From contig JAIXTU010000073.1 in NCBI GenBank assembly GCA_027483785.1, positions 1 through 5,428 of the forward strand: 5,428 bases of DNA, read 5' to 3'. Every line of letters begins with the position of its first letter. Position 1 is the stretch's first letter. The notes beneath the pieces were generated by a model. That model saw only the letters and a program-made list of their open reading frames with translations, searched no databases and was not told where the DNA came from. Origin of the DNA: Flavobacterium sp. GTDB taxonomy: Bacteria > Bacteroidota > Bacteroidia > Flavobacteriales > Flavobacteriaceae. Made by a program: the position numbers and the translations under genes. Positions 1 through 5,309 of this stretch are shown in pieces.

Positions 1-1
1 A

Positions 2-220
2 ATGAAAAAACTCGTTCAGCTGGCTGTGCTGGCGCTCGTATCGTTTAGCGGCGCCCATTGCACGTCGTTAAAAGGCTATCAAAAATCAAAAATTAACGAC
101 AGCGAGATGACACTTGCTCCGCGAAAGGTTGCTAAAACAGAGCTGTCTTTTCAAAGTTACCGTGAAGGTTCTGGTGGCGCAAGTTCTGGAAAAGTTGGCG
201 GAGGCTGTGGTTGTAATTAA
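2..220 (+). CDS. DUF4266 small envelope lipoprotein-like peptide
   Basis: This 72-aa protein matches the DUF4266 pattern as I know it: a short export signal, a Cys near residue 20 followed by a conserved short block (TSLKGYQK, then DSEMTL around residues 33-38), a Tyr-Arg-Glu segment (53-55), and a Gly/Ser-rich tail ending GGGCGCN (66-72). The only cysteines are C20, C69 and C71. C20 follows a hydrophobic stretch (4-18) and would be the lipidated residue, but the lipobox reads SGAHC, and His at -1 is unusual, so lipidation is likely rather than certain. The tail C-G-C-N could bind a metal or be modified; that is inference. The ATG at position 2 gives a proper MKK signal start, though only one base upstream is visible. 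The DUF3570 gene follows 17 nt after the stop, so the two are probably co-transcribed. The molecular function of the family is not established. Confidence 0.88.
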   Translation: MKKLVQLAVLALVSFSGAHCTSLKGYQKSKINDSEMTLAPRKVAKTELSFQSYREGSGGASSGKVGGGCGCN

Positions 221-237
221 TTCCCAAAAAAAATTCG

Positions 238-1419
238 ATGAAAAAAATAGTTATCAGCGGTCTGGTTTTGCTCGCTTTTTTCAAAATGCAGGCACAAACG
301 CCAAAAGATTCAAGCGGTTACAAACCCACCAAATTGAAAATCGAGGAGGTTAATCTCGTTTCGTCGTATTACCGGCAAAACGGCGATAATGCTTCGGTAA
401 CGGGCGGAATTGGTTCGCAAAAGCTAACCGACATTGCCAATGTGATCGATGTCACTTTAGTGAAATACGGCAAAACGGGCAAAAAACATACTTTAGATGT
501 AGAAGTTGGTGTGGATCATTATTCTTCGGCATCTTCGGATCGTGTTGATTTACAAGCCAATACTTCGGCGTCTTCTTCAGATATTCGTGTGTATCCGAGT
601 TTATTGTATACGGCTGAGCAGATTGACAAAGGACGTTCGTTTGCCATTGGCGTAGGCTCGTCGACCGAATACGATTACCAATCGTTTAACGGAACGGCGG
701 CGTTTATTCAAAAAACCAAAGATCGGAACGGCGAATTTACCGCACGATTTCAGGCGTTTCTCGATCAGGTGAAGATCATCAAACCGATTGAGTTACGACA
801 AGGTCAGGACGACGGCGGAACGGAAGCGCGCAATACGTTTGCGGGCAGTTTAAGTTATGCACAGGCGATCAATAAGAATTTACAAGTGAGTTTAACAGCC
901 GATTACGTGCAGCAAACTGGGTATTTGAGTTTGCCTTTTCACCGTGTGTATCTATCCGACGGTTCGGTAACACAGGAGAACTTACCCGATACGCGAACGA
1001 AAATTCCGATTGGAGGTAGGCTGTCTTATTTCCTTGGAGATCATTTAATTGTTCGTGCTTTTTACCGTTTTTATACGGATGATTGGGACATGCAATCGCA
1101 CACCGCTGAATTGGAATTGCCGGTAAAAATTACGCCTTTTTTCTCGCTAACGCCTTTTTATCGTTATTACGACCAAACGGGCATCAAGTATTTTAAACCC
1201 TACGGCGAGCATGCACCTACCGAGCAGTACCGCACGAGCAACTTCGACTTATCGCCTTTTCACAGTAATTTCTACGGAATTGGTGTTCGCATGGCGCCGG
1301 AGAACGGCTTGTTTGGAAACCCGCACTGGGCGATGCTCGAATTTCGTGTAGGTCATTACGACCGCAGTACCGATTTAAACGCCAATATTGCGAGTGTGAA
1401 TTTGAAGTATAAGGTGTAA
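238..1419 (+). CDS. DUF3570 outer-membrane beta-barrel-type protein
   Basis: This 393-aa protein aligns along its whole length with the DUF3570 pattern I recognise. It has a signal peptide ending MQAQ (cleavage after about residue 20), then SYYRQNGDNASVTGGIGSQK (43-62), DHYSSASSD (93-101), EYDYQSF (144-150), LPFHRVY (232-238), LPDTRTKIPIGGRLSYFLGD (249-268), HTAELELPVKITPFFSL (288-304), PFYRYYDQT (306-314), and a final strand ending NLKYKV. Alternating polar and aromatic strands suggest an outer-membrane barrel, although the last residue is Val rather than the usual Phe. The start ATG lies in an A-rich context with no Shine-Dalgarno, normal for Bacteroidota, and gives a clean signal peptide. 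It sits 17 nt behind the DUF4266 gene. In this gene neighbourhood ApbE and thioredoxin-like genes are usual from memory, so a role in envelope redox or metal chemistry is inferred; no substrate is known. Confidence 0.92.
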   Translation: MKKIVISGLVLLAFFKMQAQTPKDSSGYKPTKLKIEEVNLVSSYYRQNGDNASVTGGIGSQKLTDIANVIDVTLVKYGKTGKKHTLDVEVGVDHYSSASSDRVDLQANTSASSSDIRVYPSLLYTAEQIDKGRSFAIGVGSSTEYDYQSFNGTAAFIQKTKDRNGEFTARFQAFLDQVKIIKPIELRQGQDDGGTEARNTFAGSLSYAQAINKNLQVSLTADYVQQTGYLSLPFHRVYLSDGSVTQENLPDTRTKIPIGGRLSYFLGDHLIVRAFYRFYTDDWDMQSHTAELELPVKITPFFSLTPFYRYYDQTGIKYFKPYGEHAPTEQYRTSNFDLSPFHSNFYGIGVRMAPENGLFGNPHWAMLEFRVGHYDRSTDLNANIASVNLKYKV

Positions 1420-1747
1420 GGATGTTTAAAGTATTGGGGAGTTTGGAATCAACTTTTATATTAGATAATACTCGCTACATTTTTTTGAATTATGTGGAAG
1501 GACTTAGACTAGAAAAGAAACCTAGACTGCAAAAAGATTAGGCTGCAGCATTTGATATGATCAGGTTAAATCGGAGCAGAATGATTCTCGATTTTTAACG
1601 ATCTATGAAAAGTTGCGTATGTATATGATTGACTCAGAGATTGGTTATCTGCAGGCTGACAAAGTTGAATGTTTTTATAAGATTTTAGGTGAACTAGGTA
1701 TTGAGAGTCTTGGTACAGTTCTTTCGAATTTTGTTTAGCATAGAAGC
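1420..1747. other. Intergenic region between convergent genes
   Basis: This AT-rich stretch lies between the DUF3570 stop and the stop of the convergent secreted-protein gene. It holds no complete gene and no clear hairpin plus T-run that would serve as a terminator for either side. It does hold two open stretches in different frames, listed separately as a possible decayed gene. Confidence 0.6.
1422..1738 (+). pseudogene. Possible decayed small gene behind DUF3570
   Basis: Two open stretches in different frames lie head to tail. The first starts at an ATG 2 nt after the DUF3570 stop and runs 39 codons to a TAG at 1539-1541 (begins MFKVLGSLESTF, includes YIFLNYVEGLRLEKK). The second is open from 1556 to a TAG at 1736-1738 (60 codons, includes FLTIYEKLRMYMIDSE, CFYKILGELGIESL). 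The only in-frame ATGs in the second lie late, from 1619. Both read like ordinary helical protein rather than noise, so together they may be an ancestral protein of about 100 aa broken by a frameshift and stops near 1541-1556. I recognise no family. Alternatives are a sequencing error, two chance frames, or two tiny real genes. Confidence is low because short open frames occur by chance in DNA this AT-rich. Confidence 0.3.
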
Positions 1748-2344
1748 TTACTCGATTTTGATTGTTTTTGCAAGCTTTTTGAAAAAGTCAAAATTGTCAT
1801 CTTTTTGAGAATCCATAAAGGTTACCTGAAAATAATTTTTGCCATTATATATCGCGTAGATTAAAAACTTTACTTGCTCCTCTCCATCTTTAGCTTTGAG
1901 TGTATAGCTGCATGAAGCAACTACGCACTTTTTTCCATCAATTTCTGAATTGTAAGGTTGTTCAAGAAATTTAAAATCAGGAAAAGCCTGTTTCATACTG
2001 TTTAGATTAGCGATAATACCTTTCTTAAAGAGTTCAAAAGAACCAGCTGCATTTTTTCTGAGGTTTGCCTTTATTGTTGGAATAACTCCCCTAGTGCTTT
2101 CAATGGGATATTTAAAAAACGTAACTATTCGAATACCATCATTGCTTTGAGCAACTAATTTATCTAAGGTCGGTTGATCTAATTTGATATTATCTTTCAG
2201 ATTATCTAAAACCTGTCTATCCTCCCCAACAATCCAATTCGAAGGTTTTTCCATACTAAAGCCCAAATTTTCAGCTTTAAAAATTTCTTGTGCAGTTATA
2301 GACTGATATCCGAAAAGTAATAGAATTAAAAAAGTAAATTTCAT
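1748..2344 (-). CDS. Secreted PsbP/Mog1-fold-like protein, unknown role
   Basis: This 198-aa protein starts with a signal peptide (residues 1-19, MKFTFLILLLFGYQSITAQ), with cleavage after the A-Q typical of Bacteroidota. An in-frame ATG 24 nt upstream (2368) would add MIITTHAK in front of the signal, so the inner start at 2344 is preferred. The mature part opens with the GFSMEKPSNWIV pattern (29-39), common in small PsbP-like, Mog1-like or DUF1795-like domains, and ends with the usual strand and helix (YFQVTFMDSQKDDNFDFFKKLAKTIKIE region, 171-198). Two Cys, C140 and C145, could form a disulfide. There is no lipobox, so it is probably periplasmic or released. The fold call is by pattern and function is unknown. 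GC is clearly lower than in the flanking genes. It is convergent with DUF3570 and stands alone. Confidence 0.8.
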   Translation of the reverse strand: MKFTFLILLLFGYQSITAQEIFKAENLGFSMEKPSNWIVGEDRQVLDNLKDNIKLDQPTLDKLVAQSNDGIRIVTFFKYPIESTRGVIPTIKANLRKNAAGSFELFKKGIIANLNSMKQAFPDFKFLEQPYNSEIDGKKCVVASCSYTLKAKDGEEQVKFLIYAIYNGKNYFQVTFMDSQKDDNFDFFKKLAKTIKIE

Positions 2345-2414
2345 TTTTGCGTGAGTTGTAATTATCATAAAAACAAATGAGAGATTAATCGAACTATCTT
2401 TTTAAAATTTATCT

Positions 2415-2447
2415 CAAAAATACTCTCTTCTAATTATACCTAGCCAA
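2415..2447 (-). promoter_or_regulatory. Candidate Bacteroidota promoter for the PsbP-like gene
   Basis: Read on the minus strand, TATTTTTG (2422-2415) is an exact match to the -7 consensus TAnnTTTG known for Flavobacterium and Bacteroides. A TTG (2447-2445) lies 22 nt upstream, within the spacing range reported for the -33 element. It would give a leader of roughly 65 nt before the ATG at 2344. The -33 trinucleotide is weak evidence in AT-rich DNA; the -7 match carries most of the weight. Confidence 0.4.
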
Positions 2448-2573
2448 TAATTTCCATACTTTATTTGCTGTACTCGCATAAATCCTACCATTACTCATAC
2501 CACGAAAATTTTTTAGTAGTGAATAAAATGTATTGGGAAGCTTGACGTAGCACCATTCTAACAGAGAAAACAT
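2430..2573 (-). CDS. Small orphan reading frame, hypothetical (47 aa)
   Basis: A minus-strand ATG at 2573 opens 47 codons to a TAG at 2432-2430. The product begins MFSLLEWCYVKLPNTFYSLL and continues with KNFRGMSNGRIYAS, then a basic end KVWKLLARYN. It has no signal peptide, no recognisable domain and a net positive charge. Its 3' end overlaps the candidate promoter of the PsbP-like gene, and no good promoter is visible upstream. It could be the C-terminal remnant of a lost gene, a tiny real protein, or a chance frame; I cannot separate these from the sequence alone. Confidence 0.2.
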   Translation of the reverse strand: MFSLLEWCYVKLPNTFYSLLKNFRGMSNGRIYASTANKVWKLLARYN

Positions 2574-2652
2574 GTAAGCTTAATTACTAAAATCAATTTT
2601 TACTTTTTTTTTACATACATTTTTCCCACTAAACGTTAGTAACGGATTTCGC

Positions 2653-2760
2653 AGCCCCGACAGACGTGGAAAGCGCGCAAAGCAAAACGGGGCTATTTTG
2701 CCGAAAGCTGCGGCGACTGGAAGAAGCCGCGAGCTGCACGCGCAAAATACCCCGTTTTGG
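2653..2760. repeat. Long structured inverted repeat (GC-rich intergenic element)
   Basis: The left arm CAAAACGGGGCTATTTTGC (2683-2701) pairs with the right arm GCAAAATACCCCGTTTTG (2742-2759): 18 pairs with one bulged C (2693). Inside it a second stem forms from AGCTGCGGC (2706-2714) and GCCGC-G-AGCT (2726-2735), with one bulged G and an 11-nt loop. The element also carries AGCCCCG (2653-2659), which pairs perfectly with CGGGGCT (2688-2694) and so competes with the outer stem. The base composition and the wording (GCAGCCCCGA, GCGACTGGAAGAAGCCGCGAG) resemble interspersed intergenic repeats I have seen in Flavobacteriia. It lies downstream of the T9SS-protein gene (minus strand), so it may act as a 3'-end structure, though no U-run follows the hairpin. 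Confidence 0.65.
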
Positions 2761-2800
2761 TGCGTACTTGAAACAAATGGCGGGAATAGCGGCCGGGAAA

Positions 2801-2848
2801 ATTGAAAGATTACAAGATTGAAAGATTACAAGATTGAAAGATTGAAAG
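2801..2848. repeat. 8-bp tandem repeat, six units
   Basis: Six consecutive 8-bp units read A, B, A, B, A, A, where A is ATTGAAAG and B is ATTACAAG. The first four therefore form two perfect 16-bp copies. The array ends 17 nt before the stop codon of the T9SS-protein gene. It is a likely length-variable microsatellite; no function is implied. Confidence 0.9.
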
Positions 2849-2865
2849 ATTTGGGGATTTCCTAT

Positions 2866-4458
2866 TTACTTGCGGACTAATTTCAACACTTGCGAACCTG
2901 CGGCGGTGGTGCATTTTGCAAAGTAGAGTCCGGTGGGATATGAAGCTGCATCGATGATAACCTCAGACGAATTCGGTGTTAGCACTAGCACTTGTCTGCC
3001 GGAAACATCGTGCACGCTTACTGTTTGTATGCTTTGTTCCGTCTGTATTGTCCAGTTTCCACGCGATGGATTTGGGAATGCACGAACGTTTGCTTGTTGC
3101 TCGAATGTACTGGTGTTAAGTATCGTTCCTGGGTTTACCGAGAAATAAATATTATCGAAATACACGATATCTGAAACCAAATCGGAACTGGTTCCTAACT
3201 TAAATTGGAAAAACTTGGTTTTATTGAATCCTAAATTTTGGAAAAAACTTAAAGGAACATTAACCGACTGCCAAGCCCCTTTAACCAGCGTTCCGTTACT
3301 GCCCGTTGTCGTTAACTCGTAATTGTACTCCACTACTCCACCGTTATTGGCGATTAAGATAAATCGAATCTCGTTTGAGTTAGCGTCGGCGAAATAGTCG
3401 AAATGCACGTAATTGTAATTTGAAATATCGGTTACTGTGTTCGTTCCTTCGCCATAACCTGCAACGGCAAAATTCATGCGTATGGCTTCGTTGGTAACGG
3501 CAGTAGCGTCTAAATCGGGCGTTGATGCGAACTCTCCAAAAACGTAATCGGGTGTCCAGGTATTTGTAAAGTTACCGGTATCGCTGTAAATATTAAGCAC
3601 TTCGGCGTTGGGCGTACCCGGAGTTGGAGCCACATTTGGGGTGTTTGTAGTAAAATTTACATTATAAAATTCTTGTACTTGTCCGTTTGAAGAAGTTACA
3701 ACTACTGTTGCGGTTCCTGGTAATGCATTTGCTTGTACGATCACAATGTTTGCAGCTGGATCGGTGGCAACAGCCGACACTTGCGGAATATCGGTAGTAC
3801 CTACAACTAAATCGACCGTATAATTCGTTGTAATTGCAGAGAAATTTGGAAGACCAACGCCGTTGATGCTCAATGCCGCCAAAGAAGCATCGGCACCAGG
3901 TGGGGTTGCTGGTTTCCAGAAATAGATGTTATCGAGGTAAATATCTACCGGCGAGATACTCCCGGGTCCGTTTGCGGCAAATTTCATTTGAAAAACCGAA
4001 TCCCAAGTCATACCAGTAAACGCACTTTTTGGGATATCTACGCTGTACCAGTTACCTTGTGTGTGATTTATGGTTACTAAAAATTCGCTCGGACCGCTGC
4101 CGTTGTTTACGGGAGTTACTTGTAAGATTGTGTTTGCTGGACTGGCGTTGGTCCAGACATCAACATGAAGAAATTCCATGTTGGAAAGATTTTGCGCTGC
4201 GAGGTTTGTTCCTTGGTAGTTAAAATTGAGGTAGGCTAATACGAGATTGCCATCGCCAACATCGAAACTGGCGTTGGTACAGCAAATGCCCGACTGTCCC
4301 CAATCGGGATTATAGTTTGTGGCGATATTTGGAAATGTATTTCCGTAGATGGAAACTACGTCGGCCGGATTATTAGTTGGCGCGTTTGGAGCCGTGGTGG
4401 GTTGTGCAAATGATTGAGCTGAAGCTGTAAGCAGTATCGCAAAGAAGAGGTTTTTCAT
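2866..4458 (-). CDS. T9SS-secreted protein with two carbohydrate-binding-like modules
   Basis: This 530-aa protein has a signal peptide (1-19, ending SFAQ). Module 1 (about 33-182) starts VVSIYGNTF, includes NPDWGQ and NYQGTNL, and ends IYLDNIYFWK. A cadherin-like beta-sandwich domain follows (about 189-270, ADASLAALSINGVGL to the FYNVNFT strand). Module 2 (about 286-440) starts EVLNIYSDTGNFT and ends IVYFDNIYFS. A T9SS type A sorting domain closes it (about 457-530: FPNPSRGNW, VHDVSGRQV, YPTGLYFAK, final KLVRK). The two modules share the same plan and resemble the jelly-roll binding modules attached to laminarinase-type glycoside hydrolases of Flavobacteriia. No catalytic domain is seen, so surface polysaccharide binding is inferred. 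The T9SS carries such proteins across the outer membrane and sorts them to the surface. An in-frame ATG 30 nt upstream (4488) would put ten polar residues before the signal peptide, so the start at 4458 is preferred. No operon partner is visible. Confidence 0.88.
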   Translation of the reverse strand: MKNLFFAILLTASAQSFAQPTTAPNAPTNNPADVVSIYGNTFPNIATNYNPDWGQSGICCTNASFDVGDGNLVLAYLNFNYQGTNLAAQNLSNMEFLHVDVWTNASPANTILQVTPVNNGSGPSEFLVTINHTQGNWYSVDIPKSAFTGMTWDSVFQMKFAANGPGSISPVDIYLDNIYFWKPATPPGADASLAALSINGVGLPNFSAITTNYTVDLVVGTTDIPQVSAVATDPAANIVIVQANALPGTATVVVTSSNGQVQEFYNVNFTTNTPNVAPTPGTPNAEVLNIYSDTGNFTNTWTPDYVFGEFASTPDLDATAVTNEAIRMNFAVAGYGEGTNTVTDISNYNYVHFDYFADANSNEIRFILIANNGGVVEYNYELTTTGSNGTLVKGAWQSVNVPLSFFQNLGFNKTKFFQFKLGTSSDLVSDIVYFDNIYFSVNPGTILNTSTFEQQANVRAFPNPSRGNWTIQTEQSIQTVSVHDVSGRQVLVLTPNSSEVIIDAASYPTGLYFAKCTTAAGSQVLKLVRK

Positions 4459-4491
4459 GGTTTGGTTAATTTCTGTAAATGACGGCATTTT

Positions 4492-4504
4492 ACTGATTAT
4501 CAGT
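4492..4504. repeat. Short dyad upstream of T9SS-protein gene
   Basis: ACTGAT-T-ATCAGT is a perfect 6-bp inverted repeat with a single central base, 34-46 nt upstream of the preferred start codon. The one-base centre rules out an RNA hairpin of normal shape, so if functional it would be a protein-binding site. A dyad this short can occur by chance. Confidence 0.25.
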
Positions 4505-4751
4505 TTTTTTTACGACGTTACAAAAACTATACAGGCGAAAACTAATTACATAACAGCTATACGACTGCTAGCAGCGAGATTAGGCAGTAACCAAGGTGGT
4601 TTGTTGTGTAGTTATGTTGTGGTAAAAAGTTGCGAATTTGAGCATTATAAAAGGGTAAAAATGTGTGAAGTGCAATTTTAAGCATGAAAATAACGGTAAT
4701 AGCTTTCGGTTTACAACTTGGAATTGCTGCAGTTGATTTTGAGAACTCCAT

Positions 4752-4857
4752 TTTTCGCGCACAGAAAACACCGAAACTCACAAAATTTTGCGCAATAGGG
4801 AACTGGTGAGGAAAACACAGAACGTGTCGTTTCTTAAGGTAATTCTCCGCTCAGGCA
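4752..4857 (+). repeat. Interspersed 123-bp repeat, copy 1 (internally shortened)
   Basis: This copy shares an identical 45-bp core (4784-4828) with copy 2, running from AATTTTGCGCAATAGGG to GTGTC. It lacks part of the 3' third: after GTAATT it jumps to CGCTCAGGCA, missing the segment around CCAGCCTTCGACA. It runs directly into copy 2. Its left inverted-repeat arm is altered (GCGCACAG instead of GCGCAAAG), suggesting an older or decayed copy. Confidence 0.85.
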
Positions 4858-4975
4858 CTGGCTTTTCGCGCAAAGAAAACACCGAAACGCACAGAATTTT
4901 GCGCAATAGGGAACTGGTGAGGAAAACACAGAACGTGTCTATTCTTAGTGTAATTTCCCAGCCTTCGACACGCTG
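4853..4975 (+). repeat. Interspersed 123-bp repeat, copy 2 (full)
   Basis: The unit runs from AGGCACTGG to just before the next AGGCACCGG, a period of 123 bp. It contains the inverted repeat GCGCAAA (4868-4874) / TTTGCGC (4898-4904), and a smaller ACAC/GTGT pair just before the end of the 45-bp core (4895-4939). The 3' end CCTTCGACACGCTGAGGCA resembles the short TTCGACAAGCTCAGG-type repeat seen in many bacterial genomes. Copy 3 differs by six substitutions and no gaps. Confidence 0.9.
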
Positions 4976-5135
4976 AGGCACCGGCGGTACGCGGGTATGG
5001 GCGGGCAAAACGATACGTAAAGTGGTGAATTTATCGAAGTCTTAATACTTAGTACTCTAATCATAATACCTATTCCAAAAAATATGTGGAAAACCCGTAA
5101 TGGTATGTCGATTTTTTTTCAAAACTTCGCCTCGA

Positions 5136-5155
5136 GGGGGGCGGGCGGGATGGGG
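5136..5155 (+). other. G-quadruplex motif
   Basis: Four G-runs (5136-5141, 5143-5145, 5147-5149, 5152-5155) are separated by loops of 1, 1 and 2 nt, which meets the usual G-quadruplex pattern with very short loops. It is followed by the small hairpin GGGAA-CGA-TTCCC (5153-5165), which shares its first Gs. No gene is nearby, so any role is unknown. Confidence 0.7.
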
Positions 5156-5186
5156 AACGATTCCCACGTACGAAATTCCCAGAAAT

Positions 5187-5202
5187 AAAAAAAAAAAAAA
5201 AA
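5187..5202 (+). repeat. Poly-A tract (16 A)
   Basis: A run of 16 uninterrupted A. Tracts this long are slippage-prone in replication and in sequencing, so the exact length should be treated with caution. Confidence 0.9.
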
Positions 5203-5251
5203 CCGTAATTTGAAAAAATTTCGAATGTAAACGATTTAAGGAGTTCAATTT

Positions 5252-5309
5252 TTCACAAAGTTTTTCGCAATAGACACAATGGTGCGTATTCGACAAGCTC
5301 AGGCACCGG
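5252..5309 (+). repeat. Degenerate, internally deleted repeat copy
   Basis: CACAAAGTTTTTCGCAATAG followed by ACACAATGGTG (5254-5284) lines up with the repeat core CACAGAATTTTGCGCAATAG plus GGAACTGGTG. The copy then jumps to TATTCGACAAGCTCAGGCAC, matching the unit end, with the middle (GAGGAAAACACAG to the TTTCCC stretch) missing. It runs directly into copy 3, as copy 1 runs into copy 2. Confidence 0.6.

Larger units (their letters stand above)
2369..2865. other. Intergenic region with promoter and repeats
   Basis: About 500 bases without a confident gene. The left part (to about 2640) is AT-rich and holds the candidate promoter of the PsbP-like gene, a 47-codon orphan frame, a run of T at 2604-2612 and a small inverted repeat ACTAA-ACG-TTAGT (2628-2640). 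The right part switches abruptly to GC-rich, structured repeat DNA (2653-2760), then an 8-bp tandem repeat (2801-2848). Confidence 0.7.

Noticed and set aside
114..353. 79-codon plus-strand frame across the DUF4266/DUF3570 junction
   Set aside because: It is an out-of-frame shadow of two well-supported genes.
4493..4511. Intrinsic terminator (dyad followed by eight T on the + strand)
   Set aside because: The dyad has a one-base centre and only 6-bp arms, and no plus-strand gene ends before it.
4521..4529. Promoter -7 element for the T9SS-protein gene (minus-strand TAGTTTTTG)
   Set aside because: The spacing within the element is one base off the TAnnTTTG consensus and no TTG lies at a suitable distance upstream.
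4557..4781. 74-codon minus-strand frame and a 74-codon plus-strand frame upstream of the T9SS-protein gene
   Set aside because: They overlap each other on opposite strands, have no domain or signal peptide and no promoter; chance frames are the simpler explanation.
4788..5008. Overlapping open frames on both strands (about 62 and 76 codons) in the repeat region
   Set aside because: They are translations of repeat copies 1 and 2; the peptide itself repeats with the DNA period and has no family features.
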